DNA of 64,000 nucleotides from JAIQFL01 sp035295745 (lineage in GTDB: Bacteria > Acidobacteriota > Terriglobia > Bryobacterales > Bryobacteraceae), in the NCBI GenBank assembly GCA_035295745.1, contig DATGIL010000052.1:1-64000 (forward strand), in the 5' to 3' direction. Shown one piece after another: positions 42,182 through 50,700 of the stretch. The translations under genes were made by a program, and so were the position numbers. The first letter of the stretch is position 1, and every line of letters begins with the position of its first letter. The notes under the pieces were generated by a model. It ran no database searches. It saw only the letters and a program-made list of their open reading frames with translations, and had not been told where the DNA came from.

Positions 42182-44214
42182 CGGCTCACCCTTATCCCGG
42201 TAGTAAATACGTGGGTCCGGAAGCCCTCATACAGGAAGAATTGTTCCCCGAAACCGTAATACTTCCACTCGGTGTTCCAGTATAAGTGTTTGTGCAGAGG
42301 AAAGGTCAGCCGCGCCAGGGGTTGATAGTACCGGGTGGGCCGGGTTCCGGATGCGATAAACAGCGACCCGCCCACCGTGAGCTTGAACCCGGGAATTTTC
42401 GGGCAGTTGAAATCGATCGCCGAAGTGGCCGTGTGCGCGCGATCGTAATAGGACGAAGTCATCGGCGCGAGAAACAGTCCCAGATACGAAATGTTGGAGT
42501 TGAGCGTCGAGCGATCGTACTCCCCCATCACACTAATCAGCTTGCCGGCCTTGGGCGTCCAGTACACAGCCAGGGAATTGTCGCGGCTCTGAAAGTCGTA
42601 TCGAATGTCGGCCGCGGGATTCTGGTTGTTCAATACCTGGAAGTTCGCCTGGAAGGACAGCGCGCTATTCGGCGCATACTTGGCCCGGACCCGCGCCTTG
42701 TTGTAGTCGTTGAGGCTGGTACGGAAGTAGATGCGGTCGCTCGACGAGCCTTCGTAATCGAGATTGAAGGAGAGCTTCTCCGACTGCCGGTAGGTGAGGC
42801 CCGCCAGTCCTACATTTCGGCTCAGTTCGCCCATCGCGAGGGTCCCGGTTTGGCTGAGCTGTCCTGCCAGCACCGTAGCGTCTCCCCAAACGTAGCGATA
42901 GCCACCGCGCAGAGTGAGTTTCGACGTCACGTCGAACATCACGTCGAACTGGTTCTGATTGTAGTTGACGACCTGGGTGTAGGCTAGCGGGTCGAAGGTT
43001 TTCGGCGACGCGGTAGCGGTGGCCAACAGCAGTTGTTGTGCCAGCAGTGAAGACGCCGCGTCGTGCGAGTGGTCCAGCATCCAGGAATCCATAAAGCGGA
43101 GGCGGTGGCCGAGACGTCCCTGCCAGCCCAGACTGGCGCTGGTGTGGGGTTGGTTGGCGACTCCTGTGCCGATGTTCTGCTGGCCGCTGTAGAACAGCAG
43201 AGAGCTCAGTTGCGTGAAACCTCCCGCCGCAAGTTCCGAGAAATTGGCGGTGGTCTTGGGCTCGCTGAAGAGGAACTGGCCGTAGTAGTTCATGGCATCG
43301 TTCACGTTAGCCGTGAAGAGCACCTTGCTGTAAATGCTGGTGCCCCGGATGCCATACGCCTGCGCCAGACCGTAGAGGACTTCGGTCTGTCCCAGGATCT
43401 TGGTGGTCGGCGGAACATCGCCGTAGTTCACGCCGCTGTAGTAGCTCTGGTCGTCGTCTTTGAAGGTCGTGCCGCCCTGTTCCACAGTCACGTGGAAGCG
43501 GTTGTATTCGAAACGAACTCCGCCGCGGTAGTTGTTGGTGCTGTCACGGAGCAGGGTGGGCACCGCAAACTCGTTGTTGGAGTCCTGCACCCAGGTATCG
43601 ATCCCGTGGCCGTATCCGGAGTTTCGCTCGAAGGCAAGGTAGGGGATGATGTGCTTGCCGGGGCGAAGATCGAGCGCAAAGCTCATATTTCGACGGTGAG
43701 TGTCGAAAGCCTGTTCGTTGAATCCGGCCGGCGCCAGCGGATTTGAATATGAGGGCACGGCATCGAAGTACGCGATGTTTGAATAATCGAACGTGAAGTC
43801 GTAAATACCCATCTTACGCGCGCCGAGATGAGCCGTATTGTAAGGATCGCCGCCCCATCCGGCAGCACGCACGTCGAGCCGGTCGAAGAGCCGCTTTTTG
43901 GGATCGAGAAATGTGAGGTCCACGCCGAATAGCTTTGGCCCTTCGCCCAGGTTGACGACGCTGCGGTATTCCTGGAAATTGCCGCGGACGTCGGTGAGCC
44001 AGCGATATCCGAAATCGATGGTACCGGACACCCATTGCTCGGTCGACGGCGCCGGCGAATCAGTCTTGGTCTGTGCGGGAGCCTGTGCATCGGCAGGCTT
44101 CTCATCTGGCTTGGCGGGCGTCTGGGCGGGCGCCTGTGCGGCCTGGCTGGGAGGTTGTTCGGACTGCGCCACAGCCGCCGAAGTCATCAAAATCAGAGCC
44201 AGTAGGAGTCTCAT
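42178..44214 (-). CDS. MtrB/PioB-family outer-membrane beta-barrel of a porin-cytochrome complex
   Basis: A signal (LLLALILMTSAAVAQ) is followed by a Pro/Ala/Gln-rich linker of about 50 residues and a large barrel (about 600 aa) of alternating amphipathic strands (SGTIDFGYRWLTDVRGNFQE; FDVMFDVTSKLTLRGGYRYV). The family forms the sheath through which a decaheme cytochrome passes electrons across the outer membrane. No N-terminal CxxC, present in Shewanella MtrB, is seen, so it is closer to PioB in that respect. ATG 44214 overlaps the upstream decaheme stop by ATGA, and the downstream cytochrome overlaps too. The assignment rests on context plus barrel pattern. Confidence 0.85.
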   Translation of the reverse strand: MRLLLALILMTSAAVAQSEQPPSQAAQAPAQTPAKPDEKPADAQAPAQTKTDSPAPSTEQWVSGTIDFGYRWLTDVRGNFQEYRSVVNLGEGPKLFGVDLTFLDPKKRLFDRLDVRAAGWGGDPYNTAHLGARKMGIYDFTFDYSNIAYFDAVPSYSNPLAPAGFNEQAFDTHRRNMSFALDLRPGKHIIPYLAFERNSGYGHGIDTWVQDSNNEFAVPTLLRDSTNNYRGGVRFEYNRFHVTVEQGGTTFKDDDQSYYSGVNYGDVPPTTKILGQTEVLYGLAQAYGIRGTSIYSKVLFTANVNDAMNYYGQFLFSEPKTTANFSELAAGGFTQLSSLLFYSGQQNIGTGVANQPHTSASLGWQGRLGHRLRFMDSWMLDHSHDAASSLLAQQLLLATATASPKTFDPLAYTQVVNYNQNQFDVMFDVTSKLTLRGGYRYVWGDATVLAGQLSQTGTLAMGELSRNVGLAGLTYRQSEKLSFNLDYEGSSSDRIYFRTSLNDYNKARVRAKYAPNSALSFQANFQVLNNQNPAADIRYDFQSRDNSLAVYWTPKAGKLISVMGEYDRSTLNSNISYLGLFLAPMTSSYYDRAHTATSAIDFNCPKIPGFKLTVGGSLFIASGTRPTRYYQPLARLTFPLHKHLYWNTEWKYYGFGEQFFLYEGFRTHVFTTGIRVSR

Positions 44215-45224
44215 TTGAAGAAGTCCCTGTTCACGTAGGAACCATGCACCTTCTGATGGCAAAGGTTGCAATTCTGGAATCGCGGACTGCGCAAGTCATG
44301 CAGCCCTGGAGGAACGGTTCCCAGAGTTCCGTTGGCGGGCGGCTTCGGCCCAGGAAGATTGGAGTGGCACTCCAGGCAGACGAAACGAACTTCCGTCCGG
44401 GTGAGCATTCGAGGATTTGAAGAGCCGTGCGGTTGATGGCACGCTCCGCACCCTTCCAGGCGGACCGGGGCATGCTCAAACGGGAACGGTCCGCGTTTGT
44501 CGCCATGGCACTTGAAACATGTGGGCTCGTTAGCGTTGACCGTCTGAATGGAGCGCGGCAGGAAACTGCCATGCGGATTGTGGCAGTCCACGCAGGACAT
44601 AGCTCCCTCAGGAAGGCGATGTTTGTAAGGCTTTTGGAAGCTTGCCCACACGTCGGTGTGGCATTGCGCGCACTGTTGATTGATGTCCGCTGTCTTGCGG
44701 GCGACCATGCCATTGGGTCCGTTTTTGTGGACCGAGTGGCACGCCACGCAACTCACCTGGTTCTTGGCGTGGCTGCTGTTGAGACGGCCGATGTGGGTGG
44801 GCTGATTCAAATGGCATCCCAGGCAAGTCTTGTCCGTTTCCGCGGGCTTGAGCTTGCCGGGGTTTCGGATGTCGGCCGCCGACATCGATTCGGCGTGTTT
44901 GCTGCCAGGACCGTGGCAGGACTCGCAGGCATTGTTCTCGAACCCCCGCTTCTTGTCTTTCTCCACTACCTGGTGAGGATTCTTCTGAAACGCATTAAAG
45001 ATGTCCTCGTGGCATCCCTGACAGGTCGTAGAGCCGACGAACGTCGCAGGCTTGTTATCCGCCGGCGGAGCCGGTGGGGCGGCAGGCTTATCCTGCGCGC
45101 CCCACGCGTTAATTGCGAACAACGTGGCTACCAGCCAGATCCAGAGGCCCGTGGCGAGGGGCCGGGAAACACGGGCCAGGGGCCAGGGGCCGGGGGCCTT
45201 GGGGTTGAGTCGCACCCGAGTCAC
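44211..45224 (-). CDS. DmsE/MtrA-family periplasmic decaheme c-type cytochrome
   Basis: Ten CxxCH sites are present in 337 aa: CQGCH, CESCH, CLGCH, CVACH, CAQCH, CVDCH, CFKCH, CGACH, CLECH and CNLCH, matching the length and haem number of MtrA/DmsE. It should fill the barrel of the downstream MtrB-like protein as a molecular wire. The start is GTG 45224, with AAGGAG about 10 nt upstream. The leader is odd: NPKAPGPWPLARVSRPLATG is the translation of a G-run DNA repeat inserted before the hydrophobic core (LWIWLVATLFAINAWG). A Pro/Ala-rich linker follows. It is cotranscribed with the OmcA/MtrC-like gene 36 bp upstream and overlaps the barrel gene. Confidence 0.93.
   Translation of the reverse strand: MTRVRLNPKAPGPWPLARVSRPLATGLWIWLVATLFAINAWGAQDKPAAPPAPPADNKPATFVGSTTCQGCHEDIFNAFQKNPHQVVEKDKKRGFENNACESCHGPGSKHAESMSAADIRNPGKLKPAETDKTCLGCHLNQPTHIGRLNSSHAKNQVSCVACHSVHKNGPNGMVARKTADINQQCAQCHTDVWASFQKPYKHRLPEGAMSCVDCHNPHGSFLPRSIQTVNANEPTCFKCHGDKRGPFPFEHAPVRLEGCGACHQPHGSSNPRMLTRTEVRFVCLECHSNLPGPKPPANGTLGTVPPGLHDLRSPRFQNCNLCHQKVHGSYVNRDFFK
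45173..45204 (+). repeat. G-run repeat with quadruplex potential inside the dmsE-like leader
   Basis: Five runs of three to five G on the plus strand are separated by two to four bases (GGG-CCA-GGGG-CCA-GGGG-CC-GGGGG-CCTT-GGGG). This satisfies the usual four-run quadruplex pattern. The gene lies on the opposite strand, so the G-rich strand is the template and the mRNA is C-rich. A related G-run tract is found at 52459-52483. Confidence 0.6.
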
Positions 45225-45260
45225 AGTAGTTGGTCTCCTTAGAGTCCTCGAGCCCGCCCG

Positions 45261-47393
45261 TTACTTTCCGGCGTGCACCTGGTCGACATCGAACGCGGCG
45301 CCACTGGCGTGGCAGACGTCGCAGCTCTCACCGTACTTAGGATCGGTATTTGCTTGCGCGTGGGCCATTGCCGAGGTCTTCAGATGGCAAGCGGTGCAGG
45401 CTGAGGTGGTAGTCGGCGCCGGGTTCAACAACCCTTGCGGGTCGGTGACTACGTTCTTGCCGATGGGGAAGATCGCTTCCGAGCCGCCCGTGTGGCAGAG
45501 GCTGCAATTGGTGGTGTCGTGCACGGCTCCCGTGGGACTCATAGCCGGGAATCGCACTCCCGAGAAGTCGTTGTGGCTCCCGCCGAATCCCACAATGGTG
45601 TAGCCCTGGTTGAATTGCGCCAGGTTCACGCCGGTGTGAATCTTGTGGACCATCAGGCCGAAGTTGATCGCCTGGTTCGGCAGGGTGCGGTCCGCCGGCA
45701 CGGTCGCGCTGGGGCGCTGCGTGAAGTCTGTATTGCTCGGATTATGGCAGATCACGCAGTAGGCGGTGTTGTTCCGCAGATTACCGTGGAGTTCCAGCTT
45801 GGCGTGGCAGTTGTTGCAGTTGCTCAATGCCACCACCGTGCGGCGCGGCTGTACGGGTGTGCCGTCGGTCGAGAAGTAAATTACCTGATTGACGCCGGCG
45901 TATTGTGTGGTCATCTGTTGCGTAGTGCCAGGCAATAAGGTGATGGAAATACGGCCTTCGATGCCGATTGCGTAAGTGCCCGTGGCCTTCGCTGGAACCG
46001 CGTGGGTGAAGGTGTATTGGCAGGTGCCGTCAGAGCTGCAGGATGCTGCCGCAAGCACGCTTTCCGTGACGTAGCCGGGAGTGGTGGCGACGCCGAAATC
46101 GGTATATCCGAAGTCTGTCGTCGGGCCGGCCATCGTGAGCGAGAGCGAGCCGGAATTGCTGGTGAAGGTGCTGATCGGAATTCCGTTGCCCTGGTTGTCC
46201 TTTAAGGTGAAGGTCACGGTCGGCTTCTGCCCCGCGCCGCCATTGATCACTTTGACCAACGTAAAGTTCAGACCGGGGATGGTCGCCGATTGGTCTGGAA
46301 TCGTGTGTGCTCCCTTGATCGAAGCGTCAAACTCCAGTTCGCCTTGCGGTATGTGGCAGGTGGTGCATTGATTGTCATCGACTTGAGGAAGATTGACGTG
46401 GTTCTGGCCGGTAGCGAAGTTGACGTCATTGTGGCATGCGCCGCAGGACGCGCGTGTCGGATTGGTCATCCAGGTGTTGGCTTGGGCCGCGCCACTCTTG
46501 GGATTGTGGCAGGTCTGGCAGCGGCGCACGTCGGCTGGATAGACCACGGTGGAGTAGTCGGTAACTGCGTTGCCAAAGCCGACGATCTGGTAAGGTTTGC
46601 CGGCCGCTACGCTGGGCAGGGAACTCCCCATGTGGATCGAGTGAATGAAAACCTTCATGTCGAGCGAATTGCCGGAGTTCGGATCGGAAGTCTGGGGCTG
46701 GTGGCACATGATGCAGAGATCTACGCCGCGGCGCGATCCGCCGTGGAAGGCGAGCTGGTCATGGCAGGAATTGCAGTCCGCCGTGCGCACCACATCGCGA
46801 GTGCTGGTCACTTTGGAGCCGTTGGGGACGAAGTCGAACGTGGTGGAGGCGTAATTCGTGCCGAGGTCCCACTGGGTGAGATTGCGCGAGCCATAGATGC
46901 CGATGCGGTTGGTTACGGTGGCGTCGAAATTGGCAGGCGCGTGGTTCTTGAACGTGTAAATGTACTCGCCGACAGCCACCGTGGTGGTGGTGCCGCCGGA
47001 GTCGCCCGCCGCCTGGGTCGCGGTCGCGCCGCCGCTGATCGCAGTGGCGGTGTTCACGACATACGAGGCGAACTGGCTTTGTCCCTTCGGAATGTAGGCC
47101 GCGATGTACCGTGGCGAGATCACCCCGGGAGTCTGAATTCCCGCAATGTCCAAGGGAAGGCCCTGGGGATCCGAGACCTTGTAATCCACGCTGATGGTTC
47201 CGTCAGATGCAATTTTTGCCGACACCACGCTAAATACCAGACCTGGATTAACGTATTCCACGATCGCCCGCGGTGCAAAATAGGCCTTGTCGTGGATAGT
47301 GAACGGGCTTTTCCTGGCGGCGCTCATCAGAGCCACGGAACCGGCCACCAGTGCCAGCCCCACAGCGTAACGTTTTACCGCGAAAATCCGCAT
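45261..47393 (-). CDS. OmcA/MtrC-family decaheme c-type cytochrome
   Basis: Ten CxxCH sites occur in two pentahaem clusters: CNSCH, CIMCH, CQTCH, CGACH, CTTCH, then CNNCH, CVICH, CSLCH, CTACH, CDVCH. Each cluster has the family's long-range His (MKVFIHSIHMG; GLMVHKIHTG), and a beta domain separates them (LNFTLVKVINGGAGQKPTVT). This is the OmcA/MtrC architecture, whose members sit outside the outer membrane and reduce minerals or extracellular acceptors. The start is ATG 47393 with GGAG upstream; a longer frame to 47714 is not protein-like. The N-terminus (VGLALVAGSVALMSAARK) lacks a lipobox Cys, unlike Shewanella homologues. It is the first gene of the operon. Confidence 0.92.
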   Translation of the reverse strand: MRIFAVKRYAVGLALVAGSVALMSAARKSPFTIHDKAYFAPRAIVEYVNPGLVFSVVSAKIASDGTISVDYKVSDPQGLPLDIAGIQTPGVISPRYIAAYIPKGQSQFASYVVNTATAISGGATATQAAGDSGGTTTTVAVGEYIYTFKNHAPANFDATVTNRIGIYGSRNLTQWDLGTNYASTTFDFVPNGSKVTSTRDVVRTADCNSCHDQLAFHGGSRRGVDLCIMCHQPQTSDPNSGNSLDMKVFIHSIHMGSSLPSVAAGKPYQIVGFGNAVTDYSTVVYPADVRRCQTCHNPKSGAAQANTWMTNPTRASCGACHNDVNFATGQNHVNLPQVDDNQCTTCHIPQGELEFDASIKGAHTIPDQSATIPGLNFTLVKVINGGAGQKPTVTFTLKDNQGNGIPISTFTSNSGSLSLTMAGPTTDFGYTDFGVATTPGYVTESVLAAASCSSDGTCQYTFTHAVPAKATGTYAIGIEGRISITLLPGTTQQMTTQYAGVNQVIYFSTDGTPVQPRRTVVALSNCNNCHAKLELHGNLRNNTAYCVICHNPSNTDFTQRPSATVPADRTLPNQAINFGLMVHKIHTGVNLAQFNQGYTIVGFGGSHNDFSGVRFPAMSPTGAVHDTTNCSLCHTGGSEAIFPIGKNVVTDPQGLLNPAPTTTSACTACHLKTSAMAHAQANTDPKYGESCDVCHASGAAFDVDQVHAGK

Positions 47394-47726
47394 ACTTACT
47401 CTCCAATCAAGTTCGAACACTCGTAAATCGCCGGGCCCTTCGGGCCGGAAGAATTCGCCATTTTGGTGAAAGCTGACCCAGACGAAAGCTATCGAGCATC
47501 TACGCAGTGCATTCGCCAAGCCAAACCCGGAAGCCTCAAATCGGATTTTCAAATCTTTTATTATCTGTGTGTTGGAAAACCCCGCACCCGGGAAACTGCC
47601 GTCGCTCTCCGAGGGAATGGGTGAAAACACTGGGATGGACTGGGTCAAATCACGCTGGGGATCCGATGGGTCGCCAACGCATGTGGGGTGGCCGAACACC
47701 CGCAAAGTTGTCATCGGGCATCGATG
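47394..47726. other. Intergenic, promoter side of the porin-cytochrome operon
   Basis: The 333-bp gap holds no convincing gene. Read on the minus strand, an AT-rich island contains GATAAT (47559-47564), then two direct copies of GATTTGA 13 bp apart (plus-strand TCAAATC at about 47535-47541 and 47548-47554). These may be a -10 box and regulator site for the cytochrome operon; no matching -35 box stands out. Confidence 0.35.
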
Positions 47727-50700
47727 CTAGGCACGAATCACCAGATTGTCGCCTTGCCGCACCATTCTGCCGTCCTGCACTAAGGCGTCCCGATGCGGGC
47801 AGATCGCGCTCACGAGGTCGTCCGTCACACGGCTGAAACCCAGGACGCGGCAGACCGCGGCTGGAATCTCGTCCGGGATCATGCCGCAAGAGTCCCGAAC
47901 CACCGTGACGATGGCCTGCCGGATCTCCTCCGGCGCAATCAGTTCCGGCTTTCGCGAGGACGCCGGAAGATTGCTTCGATCGCGCATCGGCGGCTCGCGC
48001 ATTTCCGGGCTCCACAAAAAATCGCCGTTGCGGACAAAGAGACCTCGCGATACGCCTATGCGGATCGCCTCTTCAAATGCCTGCTGGATGCGGCTCCCCA
48101 TCCGTTGAATTCCGGCGCCATTCAGGACGCGGCGAACTGCTTCCGTCCAGTGGATGGGGCTTTCGACCGTAACCACCGTCTGAAGAAACGCTGCCAGGCG
48201 TGCGCGCTCGATCGCATGAATTTCGGCGTCCCCTAGATGAACTTGCACCTCGGCACACTTGTAGTGGCAAGTCGACGGATTGCCGGGTGACGTTTCGGCA
48301 GCGCGTGGTTCCGGGACTTCGAGCGGCACAGGCGGCAGTGGTGCCGGTGGCGGTGGCGCCGGTGGCGGCGTCGAAATGGCCGATTGTGCGGTCTCGATAG
48401 CCTGCACGACCTTGCGAAGTTCCTGATCCGGATTGTGGAACCAGTCGGTCGACCAGATGCGATGGATGCGCCACCCGAGTCCTTCGAGCACCGCCTGCCG
48501 CAGGCGATCGCGGTCCCGAGCCGAACAGGCGCTGTGATACCGCGCGCCGTCGCATTCAATTCCCAGCACATACCGGCCTGGATTTGCGGAATCCACGACC
48601 GCCATATCCAGGAAGAATCCGGCACTACCCACCTGTGCATGCACGGTGTGTCCGAGGCCAGTCAGCTTCTGAAAGACCTGCTCTTCGAACTGCGAATCGG
48701 GCAACCGATCGGTGCGGTGGGGGATGTCCATCTGGCCGGTCTTTGCATAGTGCAGGAAGGTTTTCAAGGCGGCCACGCCCGCGGAATTGGTCTTAGCCAG
48801 ATCGATATCGTCCGGCGTCAGGCTGGTGAACACCTCGCAGCGCTTTCGCGCTCGGCTCACCAGCACGTTCAAACGCCGCTCGCCGCCCGTACGGTTGAGC
48901 GGACCGAAACTCATCGCCAGGTAGCCTTCGGCGGTCCGTCCGTACCCGATGCTGATGAAGATCACGTCGCGTTCGTCACCCTGCACATTTTCCAGGCTCT
49001 TGACGAAGAAACGCTCGGGCTGTTGGTTCGAGAAAAACTCTTCGCAGGATGGATCCTGGCGGCGCAGATACTCCACCTGGCTCAGAATTGCGTCCATCTG
49101 CGCGATGCTGAAGGCCGCGACTCCGAGCGTGTTCCGCCGTTCGCCCGGATATCGCATCTGCTCGCGTGCGTGCCCCATCACAGCGGCCGCCACCGCTGCC
49201 GCTTCTGTGGGATTCGTCCGCGTGCGACTCCGGTCGTAGGCCGCATTTTCGATATGCCGGTACACCAGACCCAGTTCGCGGCGGCCGCGATCCGGGCTCG
49301 GGAAGACCACCAGCCGGTCGTCGTAAAACAGATGATTCGACACCGCGATCAGCGATTCATGCCGGCTGCGGTAATGCCAGCGCAGCATCCGCTGGTGTGC
49401 GCCGCGGGCGCAGAACAGGCCGAGAATGCTCTCGATATCCGCGGCGTTGGTGGTCTCCTCATCCTGCTCGGCTTCCTCGGCGCCAGTCAGCGAATCGAAG
49501 AAGCTGGTAGGCGGTAATTGGCGGCTGTCTCCGACCACCACTACCTGTTTGCCGCGGACAATCGCACCAAGGGCGTCGACAGGCCGTACCTGGCTGGCCT
49601 CGTCGAAGATGATGAGGTCGAACGTGAGCGCCTCAGGCGGAAGGTAATTCGCAATCGAAAGCGGGCTCATCATGAAGACCGGCTTGATGGATTGGACGGC
49701 GTGTCCAGCCTTGGCCATCAGGCTGCGAATCGGCAGGAATCGCGACCGCTTTTCGAACTCGCGCCACAGAATTCCGATCTCACCGGCTCCGCCTCCCGAC
49801 GGCAACGACTGCGCATGCCGCGATGCCAGCAGCGCGCGATTGTATTCGATCTGCAGCAGGTCCAGACGCCGGAACTCCAGCACGGCGCTGCCATGCCGCG
49901 TGCCATCGAAGCCGGCGAGTGCCGGACGCTCCTGGAATGCGCGCCGCAACACGGCGAGAGCGCGCGAGCGGTTGTAGAGCGCGGCCAGCATGGTTCCGGC
50001 CAATTCCCAACTGGAAGCGATCTCGATCACGGTGTCGAGCCCTTCACGCCGGCACTCCGCGGCGATCTGGTTGAACGCCACCAGCCCGCGCAATTCATCG
50101 ATGCGTGCGTTCTGCTGCTGCCAGCGCGCATTTCCGCTTCCGAATGTCTCGCTTGCCGGCGATTCGTCCATCTGGAGGCGCTGGCGCCAGCGGGAAACGG
50201 CGGATTCGAACTCCTTCCTGCTCGATTCCACCTGGCCGATCTGCGCGCGGCCTTTCGGTTTATCGACGGCGATGCGTTGCGCGTCGGCACACCAGGCAGG
50301 TGCAGCCATAATCCAGTTAGCTTGCGCGTCCAGGAGGTCCCAATCGGAATCGAGTTCTTTCCACGAGAGTCCAAAGAGCGCAGACAGGAACGAGGAGGAA
50401 TGGCTCACCCGCTGTGCGCACGATGCTGCTTCGGTAATCGCATCGAGCAGCGTCAACTGCCGTTCGGGTTCGCGAGGTGTAGGACCGGACGAGAGCGAGG
50501 CCAAGGATCGCTGCGCGCGTCGCCATCGCCCCGAGAAGACGCGCCACCAGCGATTCCCGAGGTCGGCGATGTCCTGGCGGATTTCGGAAACGTCCTTGCT
50601 CCAAGCTTCGGGCCGCAGAGCCGCGTCGAACCGGAGGTGCAGATCGCGATGGCGACGTCCCGCGGAGAGACCGCGTCGAATCTCGGGCTCGCGCTGGCTC

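Noticed and set aside
47394..47714. N-terminal extension of the OmcA/MtrC-like cytochrome
   Set aside because: A ribosome site and signal peptide support the ATG at 47393; the upstream codons are not protein-like.
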